From contig OX453280.1 of assembly GCA_949710005.1 (NCBI GenBank), positions 20,298,062 through 20,362,061 on the forward strand: a stretch of 64,000 nucleotides of DNA, written 5' to 3'. Source of the stretch: Ricordea florida (Eukaryota > Cnidaria > Anthozoa > Corallimorpharia > Ricordeidae). Below, piece after piece: positions 1 through 9,950 of the stretch. The notes under the pieces are model-generated. The model was not told the origin of the DNA, searched no databases, and saw only the letters and a list, made by a program, of their open reading frames with translations. The stretch's first letter is position 1, and every line of letters begins with the position of its first letter. The position numbers and the translations under genes are program-made.

Positions 1-477
1 CGCATTTTCATGGTTTTAAGGCGCTTGAATTCTAATATGAGGGCCATCAACACAACCTATAACGGAAGGAAAGCCCCCAAGACGATAAAAGGCACTCTTG
101 CTGGCAACAGATTCGACTGCTCTTGGCCATTTAATAAAATGGCTTTGCTTCTTCGACAATGCAATTGACACGTTCGTCACAACACGAGAAACGGTAGACT
201 TGTCCACACCAGCAGTGTCTCCAATCACTTGCAGAAAGCTTCCACTGGCAAAAAATCGCAAAGCAATAAGAACCTGCTGCAGGGGAGGAAGCGCATGATT
301 TCGGCGAGTGTCACGACGAAGATCATCAGCAAGGAGATCCGTAATGTATTGAATTGCTTGCCGTCCAAACCTGTAGCGAGCTCTTAATTCGTTGTCACTG
401 AAATTGGCAATGTCTATGAGTCCTCGGAACTGTCTGGGTCTTTGCGGTCGTCGTATACCAAACAACAAATCGGCCAT
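1..477 (-). pseudogene. HARBI1-like (PIF/Harbinger) transposase, 5' part, interrupted
   Basis: The reading frame starts at the ATG at 477-475 (MADLLFG...) and encodes the N-terminal part of a Harbinger nuclease. A helix-turn-helix-like segment ([11 protein letters not shown]) is followed by the block [13 protein letters not shown], which in this family carries the first Asp of the catalytic DDE triad. An in-frame TAA lies at 16-18, just after QAP; the frame stays open beyond it to the window edge (NHENA), where family members have an acidic, Asn-rich loop. So the stop looks like a point mutation and not the natural end. The rest of the protein lies outside the window. An upstream in-frame ATG near 513 would add a Lys-rich leader and is less likely. 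Identity is secure at family level; the copy is probably inactive. Confidence 0.85.
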
Positions 478-697
478 TTTGTTTTTTTTTTTTTGCGTAC
501 TTTTACAAATCATTTAACCCTAGGTTAATGATTTAACCCACCTCGCTACCAGAGTTAGATTTAACCCGCTGTTTAACCCAAGGTTAGCGCTAACCGACCT
601 TTGAACAACGGAACTAACCCGCGGTTAAATCCTAACCCCGGGTTAAGGTGATTTAACCCGGGGTTAAGATTTAACCTGCTTTTGAGCAACCGGGCCC
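478..697 (-). mobile_element. 5' terminal region of the Harbinger element with TTAACC subterminal repeats
   Basis: Upstream of the transposase start, about ten copies of TTAACC/GGTTAA occur in both orientations between 514 and 690, several forming small palindromes around CCCGGG. Read on the - strand the block opens at 697 with GGGCCCGGTTGCTCAAAAG, which I take as the terminal inverted repeat. The other end of the element is outside the window, so TIR and TSD cannot be confirmed. Dense subterminal motifs of this kind are usual transposase-binding sites in DNA transposons; that role is inference. Confidence 0.6.
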
Positions 698-1823
698 AGA
701 TGAGAAAGCTAGAACCACACTGTATAGTAAAACAAACAGTGCCACAGTAAAGTATTGTGCGCAATGTAACCTCTCGGATCCACAGATCAGGAAAGCACAC
801 TGTGTAGTAAAACAAACATTAGCACAGCAAAATGCGCATCTATAGGTGTCTCAACTGAATAGTGAAATTAAAATTTATTCATCTGTTGAGCTGCGGAGGG
901 CGTTGGCTCATATGAGTTGATAGCTGATCTGAATTTGATAATTCTCTGGGCGCTGGGACGGTCTCTCCCCGAACCAGATGGCACGAATTTTCTTTTTATT
1001 TTCTCGTGTTTTTGCATGTAAGGGCTTCTTGTGGAACCCGTAGATATAATGCTCTCACGTTATTAAGTCCTTTCGTAAGTAAAAATAAAACTATTCTGCA
1101 AATAGTCGCAATCTCTCGGATTTTCTTTGTTTTCTTTAAATTCAATTTCCCGGGCTCCGATATTTTCGATTTCTTTGTCTATCCCGTGGCTTACAAAAGA
1201 ACTATTCTTAACACTTTTCCTCTTTCCTTTTTTGTCCTTTCCTCTTTTCTAAGGAGTACAGTTTGAAACTTCTACTTTGCTAGCTGGATTATCTTGTAGA
1301 TGTACAGTTTGAATCCCCAGGCGAATATGTACAAACATGAAAGATTGTCGTATTACTGTACGCCTTATCACGTTATATCTCCGGTTTGTGTTCCTTCCGA
1401 TTTTTTAAATCTCTCCAAACGTTGACCTGCTCAGTTGAAGACGTGATCAGTATGGTGCTTTTCTTAAAGTGGGAAACAGGTAATACATATTAATAACACT
1501 CATGTGCATATTTGCAGTCTAAAACGCTTTTTATAGTTTTCAAACTTTGTCTTTTTACGCTACGCAGCCTTTAACAATAAATCTTAGCGGTTGTATTGAT
1601 GTATTTTTGTCCTTAGTAAGGAAAGTATCGTTGGTCGAGTCTGTTTTCAACAAGTGCAATTTGTATATAATTATCTCGCTAGTCTGAGCAAGTGAGTAAG
1701 TGTTTGTTACGTTTCGTAGCAAATTAGTTAGTTTGTAATGTTTGCGCTTCTTACTGAGTGTCAATGAGGCAAGTAATACATTTATATGGTATCCATCTCT
1801 GTTGCTTCTCTTTTTCTACACAG
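698..1823. other. Intergenic; short dispersed repeat, no gene seen
   Basis: A motif of about 37 bases built on CACTGTATAGTAAAACAAAC occurs twice (714-752 and 796-831), and related sequence recurs at 45590-45790. No open frame here resembles a known protein. The last bases before 1823 (CTCTTTTTCTACACAG) form a good 3' splice site for the following exon, so an untranslated first exon of the pentraxin gene may lie in this stretch. Confidence 0.4.
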
Positions 1824-1938
1824 CAAAGATGGTAAAAATGCAGTCGCTTCTGGTTTTCATTGGTTTATTGGTGCTGTCATTGGCCTTGATCACGTCCACC
1901 ACCAATGCTGACAAATGCTGCATTCCACACAAACGCAA
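1824..1938 (+). CDS. Pentraxin gene exon 1: signal peptide
   Basis: A strong acceptor (tttttctacacag) precedes the exon. The ATG at 1829 opens MVKMQSLLVFIGLLVLSLAL, a classic hydrophobic signal peptide, with a likely cleavage after TTNA and a Cys-containing, basic mature start (DKCCIPHKRK). The donor is GTAAAT at 1939. It leaves two bases of a split codon. The signal peptide is clear; linkage to the pentraxin exons 2.2 kb downstream is inferred from strand and order. Confidence 0.55.
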
Positions 1939-4900
1939 GTAAATGTCAATTTATGGAAATATCATATGTGAACTGCGGAACTTAACAAATCGGATGTGGT
2001 TTAGCCTTGTCTGTACTCTTATCGAAAACGAGTACGCGCAGGAGGGCTCCTGGTACGCGTCATCACAGTCGTCAAAATGTTGTGTGCGAGGCGCATATCG
2101 TTTGTCGATATGGGTACAGACAACGCTAAATCACATTGGATTTGTTTTTTTACCGCAACATTAACGTCAAAGAAAATGTTTTTTTTTTTTCGGAGCGTCA
2201 CTAAGATCGTGACATAAAGAGCAGGCGTTGTCTTTAACTTTCTCGCAATCTGATTGGTTTATTCCCCGAAATGAGCATTTCTGATTGGCTATTGCATTGC
2301 GTGACACATTGACGCGAGCAGCGTTGTCTAGACTCTTATCGAGAACGAATAATTAGCCAATCAGATTACGAGATTAGTGGCAATTGTGGTAAAAAGATAC
2401 TTGATAGGTGAAAGATCATCGCAGCTATGTACGCAACTTAAGGGACGGACCATTAGAAAAGTGATGGGGGGGGGGGGGGTGGAGAATTTTCAGCTTGCAC
2501 GAATTTTTTTTTCGCTCACTGCTTGTGCAGGAATTTTTTTTTTCACGTGAACCCCTCTGCAAGAATTTTTTTTACTACGTGTGAAAAAGTCATAATTGGA
2601 CCTTCCTCCTGCATGAATGTTTTTTTTACCTTCTTCTTTGCATGAATTTTTTTTCTTGGCATTTTCCCTTGCATGAATTTTTTTTTTTTGGTTTCCCCCC
2701 CCCCCCATCACTTTTCTAATGGTCCGTCCCTAAACAGTTGCAAAGATAAGGCCTGGAAAATCTCAGGATTGAACGGTATTTAAACCCATGACCTTGCGAT
2801 TCGGCGGGTTAACATTGTAAAGCTAACTTTGTTTCTCAATAGTTTTATACACGGAGAGAAACAACTGGACATCGTAAAAGGCACATAAATTATTGACATC
2901 ACAGCAATGCAACAATACTGAACTACTTATTTGAAAGGCCTGGCATAGGAGTTGTATCGATATTAACTGATACCTCAGCGTTGGAGTGTGACGATGACAC
3001 CTAAATTTAAGCGGGGTTATTTCCTTGGGATCTAGTTAATCGCTTTTTAATTGTCCATTGTGAACCACAAGACAATAGTCAAAGCACCAATCAGGCCGCA
3101 AAGCAAATACATGTCGTTACCAGCGTGCAACCTTGTCGCGATTGGTTTCAGTTTGGCCTCTGATAGGTTGTTAAGGTAGCGTGAAACTCTTGAGCCAGTC
3201 ATCCTCGGAGAAATGTAATAACGAATCATTAGTAGGTTCAAGTTGCCAGGAAGTGAAAAACTGGTCTAAGTATTCCTCTTACACTTTATTTACACCCTTT
3301 TTTTGTGGCAATTAGCGAAAGTGTTTTAGAGTTAACTAATCCGGGCCGTTAACTAATGTTGCCACTGAGTTGGTATCTGAGAAAAAAGTGTAGTGTAGTT
3401 TTTGGAGCTATCTGTTGCTTGATTCTAATAAAACGGGCGCTACAGGTCAGTTCCGATACTAACAAAGGTACATTTCTTGTACGCCTATTTATCATCTTAG
3501 TTATAATTACAACCGAATGTTGGAAGAAGAAAGATCTTCAACTTTTCTCTTAGTACAAATTTTGTTGGTTGGGCTCAAGAATCAAAATTGAAACGTTATT
3601 TAAAGCGGTCAATACTCTAAGTTTTAAGGTGTGCCACTATTTACTTACCAAAAAACTGACAAACAAATAAATAGCTTTGTGTAAAAACCCTAAAACTGAT
3701 GTATTCTAATAATCCAATTGAATTAAACTATTTGCACTATACACTAATTATCAAAATCTACTTTTTGAGTTCGTTGACAAATAATTTGTATTTCTTAATC
3801 ATTCCTGTTTCGTTGGGGAGATTGTCTCATAATTTTGCGGCGGTGTATCTCCATTATCTTAAACCAAGATTGTTTGAATTAACTTTAGGCAACTGAACAA
3901 CATTTTCACCCCCAAGGTTGCGTGTAGATGATCTCTTCTTAACTAACTCACTAATAGTTGTTGGAAAATTGCTCGTGTTTTAACACTTTAGATACAGTTG
4001 TGCAAATTTTAGCATTTCTTTGATTTTCTAAAGAAAATAATCTAACTCTGTAGTAGTGTGGCATAAGGTGAGTAATGGTCAGAATAACGAATTCCAATGC
4101 TCTTTCCTCAACACATTGGATATTTCTGTTTTTGTTTTTCAACAGCTACAGGTAAGAGGTATAGAAGAATTGACTTCAATGTCTTCATTTCAGAGCCCAA
4201 CTGGACATTTCCACGCCGTACAGACACAGATGCTGTTTTATTATCTGACGCAGTGTTGAACGACCTCCATGCGTTCACACTTTGTATGTTCGTCCGTGAC
4301 GACCCGGATGAAGACAGTGCAGACGAGAATACTCCATTTAGTTATGCAAGTCCATCGCACCAAAACGCCATTATCTTGATGACATCTCCTTCTATTAGAA
4401 TGATGGTTGGTGGTACCTACCTGTAAGTAAGACCAATCAGAGTAAATTCGGAATAGCAACAAAAATAAACAACCCTATATCTTTTATGCGTTCAACTACG
4501 CAAGAAAACCACACACAAACAAAAAGGTAGGTACGTGGTGTAAGCATCGTGCATGGCTATGGAGAGCAATGTATGCCATATATTCACTAACGGGGAACCA
4601 CTATATGATGCTTACACCACGTACCTACCAACAAAAAACCGTAAACCGCTGTCGGCTTTTAGGGAGACAATTTCACTTAAAAAATGTTTGATTCTTTTTT
4701 CTGCAGCATCACCGAATCGGCGATCAGTGATGGCAACTGGCATCAGATTTGTTTCACATGGGAGAATTCCGAAGGATATTACCAACTGTACATGGATGGC
4801 AAACTGGAAGAAGAGGGAGATTCTTTTAAGAAGGGCGACATTATTCATTCGGGTGGAGCGGCCGTGCTCGGACAAGACCAAGACTTCATAGGGGGAGGGT

Positions 4901-5085
4901 TTGAAGCTCAGCAGGCTTTTGTTGGTGAAGCAGCAGAAGTTAACCTGTGGGACACAGTGCTTTCAAAAAGCGATATTGTTGCCCAGTGGAACGACTGCCA
5001 TATAACTGATGGATCGGTTATAAGATCTCTAGACTTCATAAATCGGGGAGAGGTTCGTGGGGGTGCTCAAGTGATTTGTGGCTAA
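1824..5085 (+). CDS. Pentraxin-domain secreted protein (gene span)
   Basis: Three exons are proposed: 1824-1938, 4146-4422 and 4707-5085. Exon 1 encodes a signal peptide, exons 2 and 3 a complete pentraxin (concanavalin-like lectin) fold of about 215 residues. Family hallmarks are visible: two Cys expected to pair (LCMFV in exon 2, HQICFTW in exon 3), the signature region HQICFTWENSEG, LYMDGKL, and the run LGQDQDFIGGGF that contributes calcium ligands. Pentraxins are secreted, form ring oligomers and bind phosphocholine or microbial surfaces in a calcium-dependent way; an immune recognition role here is inference. The exon 2 to 3 junction is in frame. The exon 1 to 2 junction is not with the best splice sites (see findings), so exon 1 membership or an unseen microexon remains open. 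The stop is TAA at 5083-5085. Confidence 0.75.
2005..2375. repeat. Two small imperfect palindromes in intron 1
   Basis: Arms TTGTCTGTAC and its complement pair between about 2007 and 2134. A second pair built on CGCAATCTGATTGG and CCAATCAGATTACG spans about 2240-2375. The segment between them shares a GTTGTCT...ACTCTTATCGA motif, so both may belong to one degraded foldback element. No coding content is seen. Confidence 0.35.
2395..2830 (-). repeat. Degraded tRNA-derived SINE, split by a MITE
   Basis: The parts 2395-2441 and 2734-2830 match, in order, the SINE at 12362-12600: GATCATCGCAGCTATGTACG, then a GCCTG...CTCAGG link, then the tRNA-like promoter (TTTAAACCCATGACCTTGCG, complement of a B box). 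The MITE at 2442-2730 interrupts it at a TAA. The SINE reads on the - strand. Confidence 0.6.
2442..2730. mobile_element. MITE copy 1 (GGGACGG family, TAA target site)
   Basis: The inverted ends start GGGACGGACCATTAGAAAAG and are flanked by TAA (2439-2441 and 2731-2733). Just inside each end is a homopolymer of G or C. The interior is a chain of degenerate units of the form TGCACGAATTTTTTTT. The other copies are at 43118-43468 and 49364-49665. A 3-bp TAA target and these ends suggest a PIF/Harbinger-type non-autonomous element; no transposase is present. Confidence 0.8.
2831..4145. other. Intron 1 of the pentraxin gene, no gene seen
   Basis: AT-rich sequence. A 64-codon open frame on the - strand at 3047-3241 ends in a hydrophobic run but sits in sequence of repeat character and resembles no protein I know. 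The last 20 bases before 4146 are a polypyrimidine tract ending CAACAG. Confidence 0.4.
4146..4422 (+). CDS. Pentraxin gene exon 2
   Basis: Encodes the N-terminal half of the pentraxin fold: a short basic start, then FNVFISEPNWTFPRR, AVLNDLHAFTLCMFVRDD and SIRMMVGGTY. The donor is GTAAGT at 4423. The exon ends two bases into a codon, completed by the first base of exon 3. Acceptor choices are 4146, 4152 or, less likely, 4165; only the last keeps frame with exon 1. Confidence 0.8.
4526..4629. mobile_element. 104-bp hairpin element with 8-bp target duplication
   Basis: Perfect 23-bp inverted arms (4526-4548 and 4607-4629, beginning GGTAGGTACGTGG) flank a 58-base loop. Both sides are bordered by the direct repeat AACAAAAA (4518-4525, 4630-4637). 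An 8-bp duplication is typical of hAT-type insertion. It lies in intron 2 of the pentraxin gene, so its transcript could fold into a 23-bp stem. Confidence 0.75.
4707..5085 (+). CDS. Pentraxin gene exon 3 (C-terminal)
   Basis: The acceptor is TTTTCTGCAG at 4697-4706. The exon encodes the C-terminal half of the fold with HQICFTWENSEGYYQLYMDG, LGQDQDFIGGGF, QAFVGEAAEVNLWDTVLS and a final VICG before TAA. The conserved disulphide Cys is in HQIC. The phase with exon 2 is correct and no disabling change is visible. Confidence 0.88.
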
Positions 5086-5337
5086 TTTGATTGACAGGTG
5101 CCTGTCATCAGAGGATTCCAGAGCAAGTAGCAGTTTTGCTACGAGGTAGAAATGATAAAGTTAACGAAAAGACAGTGGTTCTTTGAATATTGTTTAGATA
5201 ACTCGGTTGCAAGTTGCGCGGTTCTTGTTAGTATAACTTTAGCATTGAGAACCCTTTTGTCTCTAAGATAAATGGCTTGGTAGCATTTAAAATTGAAAGG
5301 AAAATAGTCTGAATGTGAACAGGTAAAATAATTCGTA

Positions 5338-5343
5338 AATAAA
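5338..5343 (+). terminator. Candidate polyadenylation signal of the pentraxin gene
   Basis: AATAAA occurs 253 bases after the stop codon, the first canonical hexamer seen downstream on this strand. Confidence 0.4.
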
Positions 5344-6655
5344 GGAATCCTCTTAAGTAGTTGGGTGGATTGTTTGTTCACAAGTCGTATATCTTAGGAC
5401 TGCATTTTTATTAGGCTAGCCCAACAGGGGCAGGCCAGTCAAGAATTCGGTATACCTCTCTACTCCGATGGGACTTCTTAATTATTTTGGGATTTCAAGG
5501 GGTATAAAACGGTACCTTGGGACGTGTAAATTCTGTTGGAAATTTTGATTCACTTAAACCTGGAATGAGGTATGCCAGTATCGTAACACACGGAATGAAA
5601 CACAGTCGATTTCCTTGGACTCCAGCGATGAATGCGAAGTGACATGCACGTTTCAAGATATGCTTGTTATGCAGTCCCTCCTATTAAAGCTTACACATGA
5701 CAAACGGGTACCCCTTGCACTTATTTATGGGATAAGTGTCATGACAGTGTCAAAGTCACACACGAATTGTCATTCCCTTTTGAAGCGACTGCGAAGCATT
5801 TCATTGTATCACTAGTCCTCGTCCCAGCAGCTATAGTGACAAGGACAATTTTTCTTCTCTCAGTCAAGCGAAGTAGGAAAAACCGGTGCGTACCTCTTAA
5901 GTAGGCGTCTTGAACATTTTCGGCTCTATTTTTCACATAGGTAGCCCAGTTCGTGCTCAAAAAGCGTTCTTGTTTCCCCAAACACTGGGCAAATGGTAAA
6001 CCAGAACGTTTCCATCTAGCTATCACTGTGAGAATCTCGTGTATACCATAAAAGAAAGAAAAGAAGAAGAAAACTGTTTTCTAAGGTCTTTCCATTGAGA
6101 ACTTTTCCTTAAACTTTCGCACAATGTTCCTCTTAGTGCATTCAAGGAGGTTTGAGACAGTTTAGAGGCCGTCATTACTAGTGTGAGAAAACGACGACGA
6201 GGGCAAGGACGGCACTAATGAAAAGTGGATTTGTTTTCCTCTTGCACTCATTGTGGTGAACTTTTATCATTTTGTTTTCCCAAATGTTTTGCTTCTTTTG
6301 TTTAACGGAAAGAGCCCCCCCACCCCTCCCTCCACCTTGTCTGCAAACAAACCTTTTGACACGACTCTATATTTGCCTAATCAGTAGGGAAACATATTTA
6401 CGTTCTAATTCACTTCGTTCAACCGAACGTAAATTATTTTACACTTTATTTTCCCTGTAAACAGACATGAAACTACACTGAACAGAGTAGCACGAGAACT
6501 CACAAAGTATACTAGAAATTTCAATGTGAAAGTGAGTGCTGGCGAGGGGAAGTAGTTTTGTACTCATCAAGACTGAGGGCGAAGAACAATTCGGATGTCG
6601 CGTATCATGATTTAGATTTATTGATCCTGTTGGCGTTTTCCGAAATAAGTATCGC
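5344..6655. other. Intergenic, no gene seen
   Basis: Several open frames of 60-100 codons exist on both strands, but none shows a domain, a splice context or codon use that would support it. Purine-rich and pyrimidine-rich patches lie at 6050-6080 and 6300-6340. Confidence 0.4.
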
Positions 6656-6945
6656 ATGTCGAGACCACCGACGAACATCACGACACAGCGGTCGAAAACT
6701 TCTGCCTGCGTGTTTGAAGCAGCGGGCGACGAGCATTTTGACTCCACGGTCGAATATTTTGCCAGAATAGGCGAATAATATTTCCACTCTAAGATCTAAT
6801 GTTGTGCCTCCTCGGGTGACAGAATTTGTGACTCAATAGTCAAATATTTTGCCTCAACGGGCGACAGACTTTTTGACTCAACGGTCAAAGATTTAGCGGA
6901 CAACGGACTTTTCGACTCAACGCGCGAGCTAGTAACCTCGTGCTT
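6656..6945. repeat. Degenerate tandem repeat, about 42-46 bp period
   Basis: Units alternate TTTTGACTCAACGGTCAAA and TTTTGCCTCAACGGGCGACA and are recognisable at least five times, with decay towards the left. No coding meaning is seen. Confidence 0.55.
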
Positions 6946-7197
6946 CCCCTTGAGGCGCTCTGGACTCACTCCAACAACAGATCTGTTTGTGTGATGAAAC
7001 GCACAGAAGAAATCATTGAGACGTCACACAACGAAAACACCAAACTGCGCATGCCCCGAATCTGACATCCGAAAAATCGAGATTTTTCACCGCTTATATG
7101 ATATGGAACACCGCTGACCCTCTCAAATAGTGTGCTGTCTCGCCAAGGCTCGCCAGCAAAAATTACACGCGTACATGTGTCCCTTACCACGAAAAAG

Positions 7198-7818
7198 CTA
7201 ATTGTCAGAAGCATGGCTGCCGGGCTTATGCCTCTTGACTTCATCTCTCTTGCACTCTTTTGCCTTCCTTTTCTTGCTGACGGCTTCCTTCGCCTTCTTA
7301 AGTTTCTTCTCATCTTCGGAGTTCGAAGCCAAATCGTCAGACTCATATTCCTCAACTACCTGCCAACCATCCTTGCACTTATCCGCTATCTTTTTAAACT
7401 TCTGCCGCTTGTGGATGATCGCTTTGCCGTCTTTGACTAGCTGGGCGATTCCGGGATGCTCTACGTCTTTCGCGTTGGTCACCTGAATTTGGCTTGGTCT
7501 AATACGTACGTTATCCAGTTCGGCGCTCACCTTGAACTGTTTTTGGTTGCCCTTGTATTTGAGTTCCACCGTCTCTTTGTCGATTTTTTGCTTGGTCTCG
7601 AACTTCTTCCCTAGAGAATCTAACTGTGTGTTCAAATAGTCCTTAAATAATCCAAACACTTGCTGAACTAGGGCGGGATTTGAACCAGATGTTCCTGCCG
7701 CTTCGCTTGTGCGTGAAGCTTCACCTTTATGTTGTATTCTAGCTACTGTTTCACCTTCTTTTCCTTTCTTGCTTGCCGGTTCGTTTCCACGCGAAGATGT
7801 GCCTTCTGACTCCGACAT
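7198..7818 (-). CDS. Gag-like ORF of an unidentified retroelement, 206 aa
   Basis: The first ATG of the frame is at 7818 (MSESEGTSSRG). The product has a low-complexity acidic start, a central predicted helical stretch (LVQQVFGLFKDYLNTQLDSL, then KFETKQKIDKETVELKYKG), a middle part with IRPSQIQ and KDGKAIIHKRQKFKKIADKC, an acidic patch (YESDDLASNSEDE) and a very basic tail with runs of Lys/Arg. This layout, without enzymatic motifs, fits the nucleic-acid-binding Gag-type first ORF of cnidarian retroelements (I suspect a tyrosine-recombinase type such as DIRS), but I do not recognise the exact family. No pol lies downstream, so it would be a fragment. The sequence just upstream (AGGTGAGTAAT on the - strand) also looks like a splice donor. 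Confidence 0.45.
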   Translation of the reverse strand: MSESEGTSSRGNEPASKKGKEGETVARIQHKGEASRTSEAAGTSGSNPALVQQVFGLFKDYLNTQLDSLGKKFETKQKIDKETVELKYKGNQKQFKVSAELDNVRIRPSQIQVTNAKDVEHPGIAQLVKDGKAIIHKRQKFKKIADKCKDGWQVVEEYESDDLASNSEDEKKLKKAKEAVSKKRKAKECKRDEVKRHKPGSHASDN

Positions 7819-8281
7819 TAGCAACAATTCAAATAGCGTCGTAGGATTAAACTCGTAAGCTACTTGCGAGAGAGAGAGAACTTGAATATTACTCACCTAC
7901 TCTTAAGTAGACCAGCTGACCAATAGTCAATTCCCTTAGGAACACCTTTTGTTCCCTGTTTACAGATAAACATTGTTGAGAACAATAGACACTGATTACC
8001 TTCTATACCAATAGAAAATACATTTGCGGATAGTCCGACATATTGTTTCGTGTTTCTAGGAAAACGCATTTTGACTCAAATTGTCGTCGCCTTCTTATAC
8101 AGTTTGAGTCCGCAAGACGATTAGTCAGCGTGTGACTTCGTGGTCATCCTTGGTTATATGCTAAAGCTTCAGTACACTTTGCTGTTCATGACGGCTGTCC
8201 ATAACTAAACTTCTCCCAATCAAATCAAACAACCTGGAGTCCCCATTATCAAACCCTTGGGCACGCCACTGTTTCCATATA

Positions 8282-8360
8282 CAGTCGAACCTCGATTATC
8301 CGGACTCGGTGGGACTAGGGTAAATAGTCCGGATAATCGAGAGTCCGGATAATCGAAAAT
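8282..8360 (+). mobile_element. Pogo/Tigger-type terminal inverted repeat, solo end
   Basis: CAGTCGAACCTCGATTATCC follows a TA (8280-8281) and is the form of terminus known from pogo/Tigger elements of the Tc1/mariner superfamily. The inner motif AGTCCGGATAATCGA is repeated twice within the next 60 bases. No matching second end is seen nearby, so this is a solo end or a truncated copy. Confidence 0.65.
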
Positions 8361-8444
8361 ATGAATATTAATGAGACAATGTAAACAAAAGAAATAAAGA
8401 TAACACATTTTTAATTAATGTATACCTCATTCACACTGCTGAAA

Positions 8445-8620
8445 TTAATTACTAATTCTAATCCACATTTCTATTGGCAATTTTGCTATTGCACACTCTC
8501 GTCTTCGGGAAAACATGAAAAATGGTCATTTCGCGTTGTTGTTTTTCATAAGACTGTATTTTACACCTGGAGTTTCGTTGCATGTGTAGTTTTAAAGCTA
8601 TTGCTTACTGCCGTTCTGCG
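8445..8620. repeat. Dispersed repeat, related to 53640-53800
   Basis: The segment GGCAATTTTGCTATTGCACA ... GAAAAATGGTCATTTCGCGTT matches the copy at 53672-53760 in order and strand with many changes. It is probably a non-autonomous element common in this genome. Confidence 0.5.
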
Positions 8621-9100
8621 TCCGCTCGGGGGTCATGCTTAACTTAAAATCTGTTTATTGGCCATTTTGTCGACTGTAGCTCTCGCTGCGGTTCCCTGCG
8701 ACTGTCATCTGCTAGTTGGTCAAAGTGAATGACTTGTGTCTCGTGTACTATGTTCAGAATTTTTCAAACCCTTAGGAATTTTCACAAATTGAATCTACGA
8801 GAAGGGCGATAAACTAACGTTCGTGCACGTGGAACCACTGCTACCCAGGCAAAGTTTTTGACATGATTTTGTTTAAGTTTTTGACAAGTTTGATATGTTT
8901 GAGGCCTTCGGTTTTTGCTGGTCGAAAGTGAGGAAATCGTTGGTCAAGAACGTGAAGTTGATTTTTTAAATATATCATGATGAGTGCCGATAAAACTGTC
9001 GTAAGTTCTCATTTGTACACTTGTACACTCTTTCCTATTCGTATTCATCCATCTATTAATTTGGGTGAAGATTAAGTATCGGCAACTGAAAGCAACGGTT
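8621..9100. other. Intergenic, no gene seen
   Basis: No motif, repeat or coding frame that I can support. Confidence 0.3.
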
Positions 9101-9246
9101 TCAAGTGCCGTCAAGCAATAACGTGGAACCGTTACTTCGCAACTCAGCGGTATAAATCAACAAGCTGCCATCCACTTCTCCAAGGAACTCGTCAATGCGT
9201 TTTCGGCTCTCAATAATGAATTCGGTGATTTCGCGCAGTTTCACGA
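9101..9246 (-). CDS. Possible terminal exon of an unidentified gene
   Basis: On the - strand a good acceptor (CACTTCTACTTACTCAG) is followed by an open frame of about 47 codons (VVKLREITEFIIESRKRIDE ... TAELRSNGSTLLLDGT) ending in TGA. Amphipathic helix-like composition and third-position variety look coding. I do not recognise the protein and no upstream exon is apparent, so this may be an exon captured in a repeat. Confidence 0.3.
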
Positions 9247-9797
9247 CTGAGTAAGTAGAAGTGACTGAACCACAAAAACATTTGAGTACTGTGGGAACTT
9301 CCAGAGTGTGCGATAGAAAGTATGTAGGTTTGGCATGCGCTACGCTGACGTTTGACGTCATCCGTGTGTTCAAGAGTAGATGCAATCGACGGCATACTAC
9401 AGCCAAGACAGACTATTGGTTTGTTATGAGCGGGAATATCCAGTGAAGCAATGTTGGATGTTCAATCTAACTTTGTTCGATAGTTTGACCAGGGCTTAAC
9501 GAACCTGTCCCCTCCATATTCAACAAGCAATGTGATTGGCCGTTAACAAAAACCGGAAGCCATGAGCATATCCAAGTGTCAAAAAACTTGCCGAAAGCAT
9601 GTCAAAAACATTGTCTGGGGGCCGCGACTCGACGCGCACGACTGAAAGTTGTGTTCTTGGTTGCTTTCCATTCACCAAAAATTTTCGGTTTGAATTTTCG
9701 GAAATTTCGGTCTCGAATGGAAAGGGCTTATTCTCGGTCGTCACGTGGTCAATTTTTGCCTCAGCCTTTTTGACGCAGCTTATCGTATGTGTTCAAA

Positions 9798-9950
9798 ATG
9801 GCGGATGTTTTAAAAATTTACGATGCAACCGATTGCGATGATTCCGATTTCATTTCCAATTCTCTTTTGTTCGATGATGAAAACGAAATACCCTTACTGG
9901 CTGCAGTTTCGTGGGGGCTTCATGCGGAGAAGTCGGAGCCGTATTTGTAA
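9798..9950 (+). CDS. Small acidic ORF, 50 codons, unidentified
   Basis: The ATG is in good context (TTCAAAATGGCGG) and opens MADVLKIYDATDCDDSDFIS, rich in Asp, continuing to LLAAVSWGLHAEKSEPYL. It could be a first exon (a GTAAATG lies at its end) of a gene or transposon ORF now lost. It is followed by a region full of TTTTCGAAAA palindromes (10080-10200). Confidence 0.25.
   Translation: MADVLKIYDATDCDDSDFISNSLLFDDENEIPLLAAVSWGLHAEKSEPYL

Noticed and set aside
2490..2711. Lys-rich frames across the GGGACGG MITE copies (also 43255-43449 and 49375-49587)
   Set aside because: They arise from poly-T/poly-A tracts within the MITE and shift between copies.
3047..3241. A 64-codon - strand frame ending in a hydrophobic helix
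   Set aside because: No homology known to me, no splice context, and it lies in intronic sequence of repeat character.
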